A stretch of DNA of 64,000 nucleotides from Paenibacillus sp. FSL H7-0357 (GCF_000758525.1 NZ_CP009241.1:1-64000), one strand, 5' to 3'. Shown: positions 1-11,679, numbered from the stretch's first letter. The notes: generated by a model from the sequence alone, not told the origin. Translations and numbers: made by a program.

Positions 1-87
1 GATAAGATTCAGCACTAACCCATTTTCTTCGACATTTCCACTTCATGGCTGATGCCACATTTGGAAGATTTAAAGGAGTGACAGTCT

Positions 88-1434
88 GTGGACAGCCATA
101 CTTCCGAATTATGGCAGCAAATATTATCGATTATTCAAACCAAATTAAGCAAACCGAGCTTCGATACATGGTTTAAGGCGACGAAGGCATTAACTCTTAG
201 CCAGCACGCCATTATCATCTCGGCACCTACAACATTTGCCGTAGAATGGCTGGAAAGTCGTTACACCAAATTGGTAGGAGCTACGGTTTATGAAGTTACC
301 GGACAACAGGTTGACGTCAAATTTGTGATTGAGGAGAACAAGCCCGTAGAGCCTGTAATCCAGCAGATGACGCCTTCTCCCGCAGTATCGCGTGAAGAAG
401 CGCAGACTCATTTGCTTAATCCCAAGTACACTTTCGATACGTTCGTTATCGGCTCCGGCAACCGGTTTGCGCATGCAGCCTCTCTGGCTGTAGCGGAAGC
501 GCCTGCCAAAGCGTATAATCCCTTGTTTTTGTACGGCGGGGTGGGTCTTGGGAAGACTCATCTAATGCATGCCATCGGGCACTACGTCCTGGAACATAAC
601 CCTAACAATAAGGTTATCTACATCTCGTCCGAGAAATTCACGAATGAATTCATCAACTCCATCCGTGACAACCGCGGTGAAAGCTTCCGTAACAAATACC
701 GCAACGTTGACATTCTGCTGATTGACGATATTCAATTCCTGGCCGGCAAAGAGTCAACGCAGGAGGAATTTTTCCATACGTTTAACGCTCTTCATGAAGA
801 ACGCAAGCAAATTATTATCTCCAGCGACCGTCCCCCAAAGGAAATTCCCACTCTGGAAGAACGGCTTCGTTCCCGTTTTGAATGGGGACTCATTACCGAT
901 ATTCAACCGCCTGATCTGGAGACGCGGATTGCCATTTTGCGCAAGAAAGCCAAGGCGGAGAACCTGGATATCCCCAATGAGGCCATGATGTACATCGCCA
1001 ACCAGATCGATACGAACATTCGCGAGCTTGAGGGCGCATTGATCCGTGTTGTTGCCTATTCATCGCTTACCAACCAGGACGTAACCACTCATCTGGCAGC
1101 CGAAGCACTGAAGGATATCATTCCTTCCAGCCGGCCGAAGATGATCACCATGAACGATATTCAGCAAAAGGTCGGCGAATATTACAATTTGCGCATGGAA
1201 GATTTCAAGGCGCGCAAACGCACCAAAGCCGTAGCTTTTCCACGTCAAATCGCTATGTATCTCTCCCGTGAATTAACGGATTATTCGCTTCCCAAAATCG
1301 GAGAAGCTTTCGGGGGACGTGACCATACGACAGTTATACATGCCCATGAGAAGATTACGCAGCAATTAAAGGTAGACCAGGAGTTGTACAAAGTGGTAAA
1401 TAATCTTGCGGAGAAAATTAAAAATCCTTCCTAA
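88..1434 (+). CDS. dnaA: Chromosomal replication initiator protein DnaA
   Basis: DnaA binds DnaA boxes at oriC, forms an ATP-dependent filament and opens the duplex to start replication. The 448-residue protein is of normal length. An N-terminal helicase/partner-binding domain starts at [12 protein letters not shown]. The AAA+ module has Walker [10 protein letters not shown] near residue 150 and Walker B LLIDDIQF near 210. The C-terminal DNA-binding domain carries the signature [15 protein letters not shown] near 409. The start is GTG at 88, preceded at good spacing by AAAGGAG at 72-78. It is the first gene of the dnaA-dnaN-yaaA-recF-remB-gyrB series, and the origin lies directly downstream. 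Confidence 0.98.
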   Translation: MDSHTSELWQQILSIIQTKLSKPSFDTWFKATKALTLSQHAIIISAPTTFAVEWLESRYTKLVGATVYEVTGQQVDVKFVIEENKPVEPVIQQMTPSPAVSREEAQTHLLNPKYTFDTFVIGSGNRFAHAASLAVAEAPAKAYNPLFLYGGVGLGKTHLMHAIGHYVLEHNPNNKVIYISSEKFTNEFINSIRDNRGESFRNKYRNVDILLIDDIQFLAGKESTQEEFFHTFNALHEERKQIIISSDRPPKEIPTLEERLRSRFEWGLITDIQPPDLETRIAILRKKAKAENLDIPNEAMMYIANQIDTNIRELEGALIRVVAYSSLTNQDVTTHLAAEALKDIIPSSRPKMITMNDIQQKVGEYYNLRMEDFKARKRTKAVAFPRQIAMYLSRELTDYSLPKIGEAFGGRDHTTVIHAHEKITQQLKVDQELYKVVNNLAEKIKNPS

Positions 1435-1448
1435 GAGGAACAAAGAGC

Positions 1449-1560
1449 CTATGCACAATCTATACACATGTGGGTAGGCTTAATTTTATGCTGTTTCGGG
1501 GGTTATCCACATAAACGGCGCCCCTACTACTAATACTATTAAATAACTATAATAATTCAT
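1449..1560 (+). other. oriC: oriC unwinding region: DnaA boxes, GC spacer, DnaA-trios
   Basis: The dnaA-dnaN gap holds a perfect DnaA box TTATCCACA at 1503-1511. Two boxes with one mismatch precede it (CTATGCACA at 1449-1457, CTATACACA at 1460-1468), and a weaker reverse one lies at 1469-1477. A GC-rich spacer (1516-1524) follows the perfect box. Then come trinucleotides TAC-TAC-TAA-TAC-TAT-TAA at 1525-1542 and an AT-rich tract to 1560. Box, GC spacer and DnaA-trios in this order match the basal unwinding unit known from Bacillus subtilis. The function is inferred from this match. Confidence 0.85.
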
Positions 1561-1630
1561 CTTCTAAGAGCAGGTTTCGAAGAGGAATTACGTACACCTA
1601 TTTCCCAATTTTTCAGCTAGGAGTGAAATC

Positions 1631-2773
1631 ATGAAAATCAGCATTCTTAAAAATGAACTCAACGAATCAATCGGGCACGTATCCAAGGCAATCTCCAGCA
1701 GAACTACAATTCCCATTCTGACCGGCATTAAGCTGGAGGTAAGCCATCAAGGCGTTACCCTGACTGCAAGTGATACGGACATTTCCATCCAGTCCTTCAT
1801 ACCTGCAGAGAACGATAGCCATACCATCGTGAAAGTGGAACAGCCAGGCAGCGTTGTGCTTCCAGCCAAGTTTTTCGTCGAGATCATCAAGAAGCTTCCC
1901 TCCAAAGAAATTCACATGGAAGTCAAAGAGGGCTTTCAAACCTATATCTCTTCCGGCTCCACGGAAATTCAGATCGTCGGTCTTGACCCCGAGGAATTCC
2001 CAGTACTGCCGAGCATCGAGGAGAACGAAACGATCTCAATTCCAGGTGATTTGCTGAAAAATATGATTAAACAAACCGCCTTCTCCATCTCCACCCAAGA
2101 GACAACACCCATTCTGACAGGGATTCTGTGGAATCTGAGTGAGAATGAATTTAAATTTACAGCTACCGACCGCCACCGTCTGGCCACAAGAGCTGCGCAT
2201 CTGGAAGGGACCGAGAATGTCCAATTCGCCAACATCGTCATTGCCGGCAAAACGCTGAATGAGCTAAGCAAAATCATACCGGACCAGAATATGCTGGTGG
2301 ATATTGTCGTGGCCGATAATCAGGTGCTCTTCAAAATCGACAAAGTGCTGTTCTATTCGCGGATTCTGGATGGAATTTATCCGGATACTTCTAGAATTAT
2401 TCCGACCAACTACAAAACAGAACTAACTTTGGATACAAAAAAACTCAGCGAATCGATTGACCGCGCTTATTTGCTGTCCCGTGAAGAAAAAACAAACATT
2501 GTACGTATGCAGACACTGGAGAACGGCGATGTTGAGATCTCTTCCAGCTCGTCAGAGCTGGGGAAGGTCCGTGAAGAACTGGAAGTGCTTGATTTCAAAG
2601 GCGAGCCGCTCAAAATCTCCTTCAACTCCAAATATATGCTCGATGTCCTGAAAGTTGTCGAAAGCGAGCAGCTCGTCATCGCCTTCACCGGTATGATGAG
2701 TCCGATTATTCTTAGACCGCTGGATGACAGCCGCAGTCTGTATGTCATTCTGCCGTACCGCACAACAAATTAA
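1631..2773 (+). CDS. dnaN: DNA polymerase III beta subunit (sliding clamp)
   Basis: The beta clamp is a ring-shaped dimer that tethers DNA polymerase III to DNA and recruits other replication and repair proteins. The 380-residue product starts MKISILKNELNESIGHVSKA and has the usual length for three clamp folds. The C-terminus LRPLDDSRSLYVILPYRTTN resembles the conserved clamp end (typically ...MPVR or similar). ATG at 1631 is preceded by TAGGAGTG at good spacing. It follows the origin and precedes yaaA and recF, the normal order in Bacillales. DnaA boxes on both sides suggest that DnaA binding could influence its transcription. Confidence 0.98.
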   Translation: MKISILKNELNESIGHVSKAISSRTTIPILTGIKLEVSHQGVTLTASDTDISIQSFIPAENDSHTIVKVEQPGSVVLPAKFFVEIIKKLPSKEIHMEVKEGFQTYISSGSTEIQIVGLDPEEFPVLPSIEENETISIPGDLLKNMIKQTAFSISTQETTPILTGILWNLSENEFKFTATDRHRLATRAAHLEGTENVQFANIVIAGKTLNELSKIIPDQNMLVDIVVADNQVLFKIDKVLFYSRILDGIYPDTSRIIPTNYKTELTLDTKKLSESIDRAYLLSREEKTNIVRMQTLENGDVEISSSSSELGKVREELEVLDFKGEPLKISFNSKYMLDVLKVVESEQLVIAFTGMMSPIILRPLDDSRSLYVILPYRTTN

Positions 2774-2792
2774 ACGCCGCTGTTCACGAACC

Positions 2793-2897
2793 TGTGGATA
2801 AGTGGTGGAAAGGATAAAAAACATGAAAAAAATACTTATCCACAGTGGATATATTAAGCTGGACCAGTTCTTGAAGCTTTCAGATTGCGTATCCACA
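2793..2897. promoter_or_regulatory. Second cluster of DnaA boxes at the dnaN-yaaA junction
   Basis: There are two perfect 9-bp DnaA boxes in opposite orientation: TGTGGATAA at 2793-2801 (minus-strand box) and TTATCCACA at 2836-2844. A third with one mismatch, GTATCCACA, lies at 2889-2897. The second and third are inside the yaaA coding sequence. No AT-rich or trio sequence follows, so they look like DnaA-binding or regulatory sites and not a second unwinding site. Confidence 0.65.
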
Positions 2898-3050
2898 GGC
2901 GGCATGGCGAAGGCGCTGCTGCAGGAAGGCTACGTGAAGGTTAACGGGGAAAAAGAAGAACGACGTGGCAGAAAGCTTTATCCGGGTGATACAATAGAGG
3001 TTCAGGACAACGGCGCATTCGAGATTGAAGGCGGCGGAATAAAAGAGTAG
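2823..3050 (+). CDS. yaaA: S4-domain RNA-binding protein YaaA
   Basis: This is a small S4-like RNA-binding protein of the YaaA/YbcJ type, encoded between dnaN and recF in most Firmicutes. It has been linked to ribosome assembly, but its target is not visible here. The 75 residues begin MKKILIHSGYIKLDQFLKLS, and the S4 core follows (MAKALLQEGYVKVNGEKEER, then PGDTIEV). I chose ATG 2823 over the upstream in-frame GTG at 2802 because AAAGGA at 2809-2814 is correctly spaced for it and family members start MKK-like. Codons 5-8 contain a perfect DnaA box. Confidence 0.9.
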   Translation: MKKILIHSGYIKLDQFLKLSDCVSTGGMAKALLQEGYVKVNGEKEERRGRKLYPGDTIEVQDNGAFEIEGGGIKE

Positions 3051-3073
3051 TTCACCCAAGGAGGCAGAGGTTC

Positions 3074-4192
3074 GTGTTTGTTAAAAATATCGGTCTGCAG
3101 CATTACCGTAACTACGGGCTGCTGCGTCTGGAGAGCCTGGGCGATGTGAACCTGATTCTCGGTCAGAATGCCCAGGGCAAAACAAACCTCATGGAGGCTC
3201 TGTTCGTCCTGGCGATGACCAAGAGCCACCGTACCTCGAAGGACCGGGAACTCATTTCTTTCGATGCTCCCGGAGGATCCGCGCAAATTGTTGCCGAGGT
3301 GGAACGTAAATATGGCGATTTGAAGCTGGAGCTGACCTTGTCCGCCCAAGGCAAAAAAGCCAGAATCAACGGGCTGGAACAGCGCAGGCTCAGTGAATTC
3401 GTCGGCTCGCTCAACGTGGTGATGTTCGCTCCGGAAGATCTGGAGATCGTCAAAGGGACACCTGGAATACGGCGCCGGTTTCTTGATATGGAGATTGGCC
3501 AGGTGCAGCCAAGTTATCTTTTCCATCTGCAGCAATACCAGAAGGTGCTTCTGCAAAGAGGCAATCTGCTGAAGCAGCTATGGGGCAAGGAAGCAGCAGG
3601 CAAGGAGCTGTTGGAAATATGGGATGCCCAACTTATAGAGCATGGTGTTAAAATCGTCAAAAAAAGGAAACAATTCATAAAGAAGCTGCAAATCTGGGCA
3701 GAAAGCATTCACCGGGGCATTACGAACGGCGGGGAAGAGCTGAAATTGCTGTACGTCCCCTCTTTCGGCGAGCGGGACGAGGAAGATGAAGCTGTCTTAT
3801 TAGACAAATTTATGTTAAAGTTATCACAAACAAGAGATCAGGAAATTAGGCGCGGCATGACGCTGACGGGTCCCCATCGGGATGACCTGTCCTTTTTTAT
3901 CAACGGAAGAGAAGCTCAGGTCTACGGTTCTCAGGGGCAGCAGCGCACGGCAGCTTTGTCGCTCAAGCTGGCGGAAATCGAGCTGATCCATGAAGAAATC
4001 GGGGAGTACCCTGTGCTGCTTCTTGATGATGTTTTGTCCGAGCTTGATCCTTACCGCCAGACTCAGCTTATAGAAACCTTTCAAAGCAAGGTACAAACCT
4101 TCATCACTGCCACCGGTGTGGAAAGTTTAAGTGCCGATAAATTAAAAGGCGCAAGCCTATACCATGTTCATGATGGAAAAGTGGAGTTATAA
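3074..4192 (+). CDS. recF: DNA replication and repair protein RecF
   Basis: RecF is an ABC-type ATPase of the RecFOR pathway. It helps load RecA at single-strand gaps and stalled forks. The 372-residue product has Walker A GQNAQGKTN near residue 30, an ABC signature region (SQGQQRTAALSLKLAE) near 280 and Walker B VLLLDDVLSELD near 314. The start is GTG at 3074, with AAGGAGG eight to ten bases upstream. The gene lies 23 bases after yaaA and 16 bases before remB, so it is likely co-transcribed with both. Confidence 0.97.
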   Translation: MFVKNIGLQHYRNYGLLRLESLGDVNLILGQNAQGKTNLMEALFVLAMTKSHRTSKDRELISFDAPGGSAQIVAEVERKYGDLKLELTLSAQGKKARINGLEQRRLSEFVGSLNVVMFAPEDLEIVKGTPGIRRRFLDMEIGQVQPSYLFHLQQYQKVLLQRGNLLKQLWGKEAAGKELLEIWDAQLIEHGVKIVKKRKQFIKKLQIWAESIHRGITNGGEELKLLYVPSFGERDEEDEAVLLDKFMLKLSQTRDQEIRRGMTLTGPHRDDLSFFINGREAQVYGSQGQQRTAALSLKLAEIELIHEEIGEYPVLLLDDVLSELDPYRQTQLIETFQSKVQTFITATGVESLSADKLKGASLYHVHDGKVEL

Positions 4193-4208
4193 AGAGCGGA
4201 GGAAGAGA

Positions 4209-4457
4209 ATGTATATTCATTTGGGCGGAGAAAAGATTATTCGATCCTCAGAGCTGATTGCTATATTTGATATATCGATTGAGAGGTCCTCGAAGGTGTC
4301 GAAGCAGTTCATTGTTCATTCCCAGCAGGATAAAAAACTGGAACGAATCGGTGAAGAGGAAGCGAAGTCCATTGTCGTGACCAAAAATACTGTGTACTAC
4401 TCCCCTATTTCCTCCTCCACTCTCAAAAAAAGAGCCAAAATCTTGTTGGAAATATAA
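4209..4457 (+). CDS. remB: Extracellular matrix regulator RemB (YaaB)
   Basis: This 82-residue protein of the RemB/YaaB family (DUF370) sits between recF and gyrB, as in Bacillus. In B. subtilis RemB has been linked to matrix gene activation. The sequence MYIHLGGEKIIRSSELIAIF is typical of the family N-terminus. I chose ATG 4209 because GGAGGA at 4198-4203 serves it and because the longer in-frame reading from 4164 would overlap the end of recF. No DNA-binding motif is obvious by eye. Confidence 0.88.
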   Translation: MYIHLGGEKIIRSSELIAIFDISIERSSKVSKQFIVHSQQDKKLERIGEEEAKSIVVTKNTVYYSPISSSTLKKRAKILLEI

Positions 4458-6413
<1,956 letters not shown>

Positions 6414-6461
6414 TCATATGCGCACACCGGTCCTCATACAGACCTAGCATATGTTCCTAGC

Positions 6462-6512
6462 AAAGAACCTCCAGTTTCCTATTCCTTGGCGAATAGAAGC
6501 CGGAGGTTCTTT
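6462..6512. terminator. Nested hairpin between convergent gyrB and YheC-like gene
   Basis: An 11-bp perfect inverted repeat, AAAGAACCTCC at 6462-6472 and GGAGGTTCTTT at 6502-6512, encloses a smaller CTATTC/GAATAG hairpin. The T-rich 3' arm and location between two convergent genes suggest termination, perhaps in both directions. Confidence 0.6.
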
Positions 6513-6544
6513 CGGTTAGGGTAGTCTTTTGCTCAGGAGAGGGG

Positions 6545-7399
6545 TTACCGGCGGGAGACTGCTGTTTTTCTTCTCTTTAACCGTCCATACGCCACAGCAT
6601 AACGATGAATTTTGCGATAAATAGATTTGTCGTGAATTAATTTAAAGGCAATAATGGAGGGAAGGGTGTTCACTTCAAGCAGCCATACATCATGATGCTG
6701 ATCCAGGGCAATATCAAGCCCGATCTCTTTAAGACCAGGGTAGGCTGTTTCAAGCTGCATGGCGATTTTTACACCCAGGGATTTTAACGACTGAAGCGTG
6801 GATGCCATCTCTGCCGGACCCATATGTTCTTTAAACAACGCATTGACGGTAAAGACACTTCCCCCGTTATGATAATTGGTCACAATCTTTTGCGGAGCGG
6901 CCACTCTGCCCAGCATTCCGGTTGTTTCCCACCCTCCATCCGGTCTTTTTTGCGTCAGTACCCGCAAATCAAACGGGCGGTCAGCATGCCGGAGCAAATC
7001 AATTCCCTGTTGGATTAAGTAGGAGCGTCCTTTAATCTTCGGCTTCAAAGCATTATGCAGCTCCTCCGTTGTGGAGAATGCTTCTGCCTCCAAACCATGG
7101 CGCAAGATATACATTATTTTTTGTTCAACCGCGGCTTCACTGCTTCCAGTACCGTAATCTCTGTTGACCGGCTGCTGTCCGCTGGGACTTAAATTCACCG
7201 TACGCTGCTCGGCTCGCATCACACCATTCCCATAAGTCCCGCGGTCAGGTTTTATATATACCGTCCCGTAGGTTCCGAGCAATTCGTTAAGAGCGGCCAA
7301 ACTGTACTTTCGTGTTTCCGGGATGAAGATTGCCAGTAGGCGGTTTTGCAGGATAACTTTAGTTTTTGCCCATTTGCTGGAGACCCGTTGAATCCTCAT
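6545..7399 (-). CDS. YheC/YheD-family endospore coat-associated ATP-grasp protein
   Basis: This 284-residue protein is of the YheC/YheD family, ATP-grasp-like proteins associated with the spore coat in Bacillus. Their substrate is not established. Family features are TYGTVYIKPDRGTYGNGVMR near residue 43, where the lysine and glycine-rich stretch match the ATP-grasp nucleotide region, and the C-terminal WLLEVNTLPSI, where acidic and Asn residues would bind metal. It is shorter than the Bacillus YheC and YheD proteins as I recall them. ATG at 7399 has an excellent site AAGGAGGA. It is transcribed against the gyrB-gyrA direction and carries the three-segment leader described separately. Confidence 0.82.
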   Translation of the reverse strand: MRIQRVSSKWAKTKVILQNRLLAIFIPETRKYSLAALNELLGTYGTVYIKPDRGTYGNGVMRAEQRTVNLSPSGQQPVNRDYGTGSSEAAVEQKIMYILRHGLEAEAFSTTEELHNALKPKIKGRSYLIQQGIDLLRHADRPFDLRVLTQKRPDGGWETTGMLGRVAAPQKIVTNYHNGGSVFTVNALFKEHMGPAEMASTLQSLKSLGVKIAMQLETAYPGLKEIGLDIALDQHHDVWLLEVNTLPSIIAFKLIHDKSIYRKIHRYAVAYGRLKRRKTAVSRR

Positions 7400-7411
7400 T
7401 ATCTTCCTCCT

Positions 7412-7491
7412 TAAAAGTTTTGTGAGCGTAACAGCATTGAATTCTCCTCGTACAAAACTTGCTTCGAAAGCATAAACTTAAAGTTTTGTGG
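7412..7491 (-). promoter_or_regulatory. Three-segment inverted-repeat leader, copy 1
   Basis: Read on the minus strand, the 5' leader of the YheC-like gene holds segment 1 ACAAAACTT (7481-7489), a short hairpin GCTTTCGAAGC (7461-7471), segment 2 AAGTTTTGT (7452-7460) and segment 3 ACAAAACTT (7415-7423). Segment 2 can pair perfectly over 9 bp with segment 1 or with segment 3, but not both. Segment 3 ends a few bases before the Shine-Dalgarno AAGGAGGA. A closely similar arrangement precedes trmN6 at 24511-24597. I do not recognise it as a named RNA family. Confidence 0.6.
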
Positions 7492-7528
7492 GTTGATCTG
7501 AATGATGAATCTGGAAAGCTGAAATTTT

Positions 7529-7557
7529 AGGACAAGCTAACTAAACAATGTTATAAT
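7529..7557 (+). promoter_or_regulatory. Candidate sigma-A promoter upstream of gyrA (distal)
   Basis: TATAAT at 7552-7557 lies 17 bases after AGGACA at 7529-7534. The -10 is perfect and the -35 matches four of six positions. Confidence 0.4.
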
Positions 7558-7717
7558 ATAAGGATATGGGGTTATGTCATTTTGGACAAAACCAGGGCCA
7601 TATAACCAATCTTCTTGTCTTTACAGTCTATGTAACGAAGACATTGGCGGAAAGGGCATTTACCCCTGACTGTGCCAAAAGAAATGAATATAGAAGATAT
7701 AAATCTATAGTGTTTAA

Positions 7718-7746
7718 TTGTGCTGCTTTTGTGAAAGTAATATAAT
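7718..7746 (+). promoter_or_regulatory. Candidate sigma-A promoter upstream of gyrA (proximal)
   Basis: TATAAT at 7741-7746 is spaced 17 bases from a weak -35, TTGTGC, at 7718-7723. It lies 40 bases before the gyrA start codon, and GGAGGT follows at 7771-7776. Confidence 0.45.
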
Positions 7747-7786
7747 AAAGGGTAGCGGTTTTTAACTGAAGGAGGTCCAGCAACTC

Positions 7787-10339
7787 ATGGCTGAACAAAA
7801 TAACCCGCAAATCAAAGATCGGGACATTGGTGAGGAAATGCGCGAATCCTTTATGGATTACGCAATGAGCATCATTGTAAGCCGGGCTTTGCCAGATGTG
7901 CGGGACGGACTCAAGCCTGTTCACCGACGCATTTTGTTTGCGATGTCGGAACTTGGAATGTCTCCGGATAAACCTCACAAGAAGTCAGCGAGAATCGTCG
8001 GTGAGGTTATCGGTAAGTATCATCCTCACGGGGACTCCGCTGTTTATGAGACGATGGTACGGATGGCGCAGGATTTCTCCATGCGCTACATGCTCGTAGA
8101 CGGTCATGGGAACTTCGGTTCCATTGACGGAGATATGGCGGCAGCAATGCGGTATACCGAGGCACGCCTGTCCAAAATCGCCGGAGAGATGCTTCGCGAT
8201 CTCAACAAGGAAACAGTTGATTTCGCACCTAACTATGATGGTGAAGAGAATGAACCTGTAGTTTTGCCTGCGCGTTATCCTAACCTGCTCGTTAACGGGG
8301 TATCCGGGATCGCTGTAGGGATGGCTACCAACATTCCTCCGCATAATCTGGGTGAAGTCATTGATGGCGTACAGGCGATGATCAAGAATCCAGAGATCAC
8401 ACCTATGGAGCTTATGGAATATATTCAAGGGCCGGATTTCCCTACAGCGGGCTATATTTTGGGCCGTGAAGGTATTCGCCAAGCTTACCGCACAGGACGC
8501 GGATCGGTTACGATGCGTGCTAAAGCAACTATTGAGGAGAACAATGGTAAAGCGCGGATCATTGTGCATGAACTGCCTTATCAGGTCAACAAAGCGAGAT
8601 TGGTTGAAAAGATTGCAGAATTGGTACGTGAGAAACGGATCGAGGGAATAACCGATCTTCGTGATGAGTCCGACCGTAACGGTATGCGCGTTGTAATTGA
8701 GATGCGGCGTGATGTCAATCCAAGTGTCGTACTCAATAACTTGTACAAACATACTGCCATGCAATCTACATTCGGTATCAATATGCTGGCTATTGTAGGC
8801 AACGAGCCGAAGATCCTGAATCTTCGCGACGTGCTGTATCACTACTTACAGCATCAAATCGAAGTTATCCGCCGGCGGACGATCTTTGATCTGAAGAAGG
8901 CTGAGGCACGGGCGCATATTCTGGAAGGTCTGCGTGTTGCACTGGATCATCTGGATGAGGTTATTGCGCTGATCAGGGCTTCTCGTACGACGGATATCGC
9001 CCGTGAAGGCTTGATGGAAACATTCAGCCTCAGTATTGAGCAGGCTCAAGCAATTCTCGATATGCGGATGCAGCGCCTGACCGGATTGGAACGGGAAAAA
9101 ATTGAGAACGAGTATAATGAATTGCTAGTCAAGATTGCCGAGTATAAGGAAATTCTGGCCAATGAGCATCTCGTGCTGGATATCATCAGCAACGAGCTTC
9201 AGGAAATCCGTGATAAATTTTCGGATGACCGCCGCACTGAAATCACAGTCGGCGAAGAAAGCATTCTTGACGAGGATCTGATCCCGCGTGAAGAGGTTGT
9301 CATTACGATTACGCATACCGGTTATATCAAACGTCTGCCGGTGAGCACGTATCGCAGCCAGAAGCGTGGAGGCCGCGGTGTGATCGGGATGGATACCAAG
9401 GATGAGGATTTCGTGGAGCATCTCTTCGTGAGTAATTCCCATAATTACCTCATGTTCTTTACCGATAAGGGCAAAGTTTACCGGATCAAGGCGTATGAGA
9501 TTCCTGAGCTCGGACGTACTGCACGGGGGACGCCGATTATCAACCTGATTCAAATTGAACAGGGTGAGAAGATCAGTGCAGTTATCCAGGTAGAGGAAGC
9601 GGATAGCGACAAATACCTGTTCTTTGCTACCCGCGAAGGGATCGTGAAGAAAACGCCGCTTGAAGATTATAACAACATCCGCAAAGGCGGATTGATTGCC
9701 ATTAATCTTCGTGAGGAAGACTCCTTGATCGAAGTTAAGCTGACAGACGGAGAGCAGAATCTGATTATCGGTACTGCCCGCGGCATGTCGATTACCTTCT
9801 CCGAGAACGATGTACGTTCTATGGGCCGCAGTGCAACAGGGGTCAAAGGGATTAACTTGGACGACAATGACCATGTGATCGGAATGGACTGCGTGGACAA
9901 GGAGCTTGAGGTGTTGATCGTAACGACTAAGGGTTACGGCAAGCGTACACCTGCCAGCGACTATCGTTCACAAACCCGTGGCGGTAAGGGGATCAAGACC
10001 ATTAATCTTACGGATAAGAATGGACCGGTTGTTGGCTTGAAGGTTGTTAAGAAAGACGAAGACCTGATGATCATTACAACGAGCGGGACCTTGATTCGTA
10101 CGAGTATGGATGGGATTTCTACCATGGGCCGTTATGCGCAGGGCGTTAAGCTGATTAATATCCGTGAGGATGATGCAGTAGCTACCCTTTGCAGAGCCGA
10201 TAAGAATGAGGAAGACGAATTGTCCGAGCTCGAGGACGGCGAAGAGGGCCAGGTTACAGCAATAGATGAAACTGCTGAAACTACTGAAGCCGCTGAGCCT
10301 GAAATGGACGCTGGCAATGACGAGGATATTCTCGAATAG
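7787..10339 (+). CDS. gyrA: DNA gyrase subunit A
   Basis: GyrA is the DNA-cleaving subunit of gyrase. The 850-residue product has the catalytic tyrosine in RYTEARLSK at about residue 123 and the quinolone-determining segment [12 protein letters not shown] with Ser84 and Glu88, the usual susceptible-type residues. The GyrA box QKRGGRG is at about 525-531. Beta-pinwheel repeats fill the C-terminal third. The end is acidic ([15 protein letters not shown] onward), a tail that often varies between species. ATG at 7787 follows GGAGGT with good spacing. Confidence 0.98.
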   Translation: MAEQNNPQIKDRDIGEEMRESFMDYAMSIIVSRALPDVRDGLKPVHRRILFAMSELGMSPDKPHKKSARIVGEVIGKYHPHGDSAVYETMVRMAQDFSMRYMLVDGHGNFGSIDGDMAAAMRYTEARLSKIAGEMLRDLNKETVDFAPNYDGEENEPVVLPARYPNLLVNGVSGIAVGMATNIPPHNLGEVIDGVQAMIKNPEITPMELMEYIQGPDFPTAGYILGREGIRQAYRTGRGSVTMRAKATIEENNGKARIIVHELPYQVNKARLVEKIAELVREKRIEGITDLRDESDRNGMRVVIEMRRDVNPSVVLNNLYKHTAMQSTFGINMLAIVGNEPKILNLRDVLYHYLQHQIEVIRRRTIFDLKKAEARAHILEGLRVALDHLDEVIALIRASRTTDIAREGLMETFSLSIEQAQAILDMRMQRLTGLEREKIENEYNELLVKIAEYKEILANEHLVLDIISNELQEIRDKFSDDRRTEITVGEESILDEDLIPREEVVITITHTGYIKRLPVSTYRSQKRGGRGVIGMDTKDEDFVEHLFVSNSHNYLMFFTDKGKVYRIKAYEIPELGRTARGTPIINLIQIEQGEKISAVIQVEEADSDKYLFFATREGIVKKTPLEDYNNIRKGGLIAINLREEDSLIEVKLTDGEQNLIIGTARGMSITFSENDVRSMGRSATGVKGINLDDNDHVIGMDCVDKELEVLIVTTKGYGKRTPASDYRSQTRGGKGIKTINLTDKNGPVVGLKVVKKDEDLMIITTSGTLIRTSMDGISTMGRYAQGVKLINIREDDAVATLCRADKNEEDELSELEDGEEGQVTAIDETAETTEAAEPEMDAGNDEDILE

Positions 10340-10351
10340 CACCCTATAAAG

Positions 10352-10392
10352 AGAGCACAGGTTTCTTATAAGAAGCCCGTGCTCTTTTTTTT
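10352..10392 (+). terminator. Rho-independent terminator of gyrA
   Basis: AGAGCAC at 10352-10358 pairs with GTGCTCT at 10379-10385. An internal TTCTT/AAGAA extension and a run of eight T follow the pattern of a strong intrinsic terminator. Confidence 0.9.
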
Positions 10393-10578
10393 GCTTTCTA
10401 ATATAATTTTTATGGATTGCCGATACACTATCTAGCCGCTTGCAACTATCCATACTATAATTAGAGAATCAAATACTCCGGTGCTGCCTGGCGGCACACC
10501 AGTTAGCCGGTAATGTTCAGTCTCTATATAGAGCAGCATTCCTGAGCGCAAGTGTCATGAAGTAGAGGGGCTGAGTGG

Positions 10579-11679
10579 ATGCCAAATATATCCGTAGCAG
10601 AAGTTAAACCAGGTTCAAAAGTTATTAAAGATGTAGTTACCCCTTTAGGAGGAGTATTATTTCCCAAGGGAAAAATAATACTGCCACGCGACGTTGAGAT
10701 TCTGCAGGCTTTTTTAATTCAACAGGTGGAGATTGAAGGCAACCAGGGAGAGGCTGTACCTGCTGAAAATGTTAAAGCAGCCGCGAAGACGTTGCCAGTC
10801 AAGGCAGGAACACTCATTAATGAGTCAGTGCTGGCCAAAAGCAATTCCTCTTTACATGATGAATATGAGAAGATGCTGATTTTGATTAAGCAGAGCTACC
10901 GTTCTGTTGCTGCTGCCTCGATACCCATTTTTGAATTACGCAGTCAGTTGGAAGCATTGATCGGCAATTTAAAAGATTATCATGTCTTGAAGTTTGCTCC
11001 ACGGATTCTGCATGATGAAGATTATAACTATCACAATGCAGTGCTGTCGGCATTAACCTGTTATAAAATCGCCCAGTGGTGCGGATATCCGCAGAAAGAT
11101 TGGATGCAGGCTGCATTTGCCGGTTTGCTGCATGATATCGGTAACGTTAAAGTAGATGGGGCACTGCTGCACAAGCCGACCCCGCTGAATGGAGCGGAAT
11201 TAGAAGAAGTCCGCAGACATACCACTTATGGATACCAGCTGCTGAGAAATGTTACAGCTATTAACGAAGGGGTTAGACTTGCGGCACTTCAGCATCACGA
11301 AAAAATAGACGGTACTGGTTATCCGCTCCATCTGGAGGGCAGCCAGATTCATGTCTACGCCAAGATCGTTGCTGTGGCTGATATCTTTCACGCCATGACC
11401 CTGGAGAAGGCTTACAGAAAGGCTCAGTCGCCTTATCTGGTATTGGAGCAGCTACAGACCGAAAGCTTCGGTAAGCTGGATCCGGTTATCGTTCAAACCT
11501 TTATTCAGAAAACAACAGATCTCTATAATGGCACAAGAATACGATTAAGCGACGGGCGTCATGGAGAGATTATCTTTACAGACCGCAGCAATCCTACCCG
11601 CCCTATGGTGCAGGTGGAGGGAAAAATCGTCAACCTGATGATGGAACGTGAGCTATACATTCAGGAGATCATTGCCTAA
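10579..11679 (+). CDS. HD-GYP domain phosphohydrolase (possible c-di-GMP phosphodiesterase)
   Basis: This 366-residue protein has an HD-GYP domain, the class that includes cyclic di-GMP phosphodiesterases. LLHDIGN places the HD pair at residues 185-186. QHHEKIDGTGYP at about 238-249 carries the paired histidines and the GYP signature. The N-terminal 80 residues (PNISVAEVKPGSKVIKDVVT and on) form an extra domain seen in other Paenibacillus HD-GYP proteins. About 45 C-terminal residues after LSDGRHGEIIF look like a small beta domain. The position after HDIG is Asn where Lys is usual, so activity cannot be taken for granted. ATG 10579 follows AGAGGGGC. Confidence 0.85.
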   Translation: MPNISVAEVKPGSKVIKDVVTPLGGVLFPKGKIILPRDVEILQAFLIQQVEIEGNQGEAVPAENVKAAAKTLPVKAGTLINESVLAKSNSSLHDEYEKMLILIKQSYRSVAAASIPIFELRSQLEALIGNLKDYHVLKFAPRILHDEDYNYHNAVLSALTCYKIAQWCGYPQKDWMQAAFAGLLHDIGNVKVDGALLHKPTPLNGAELEEVRRHTTYGYQLLRNVTAINEGVRLAALQHHEKIDGTGYPLHLEGSQIHVYAKIVAVADIFHAMTLEKAYRKAQSPYLVLEQLQTESFGKLDPVIVQTFIQKTTDLYNGTRIRLSDGRHGEIIFTDRSNPTRPMVQVEGKIVNLMMERELYIQEIIA

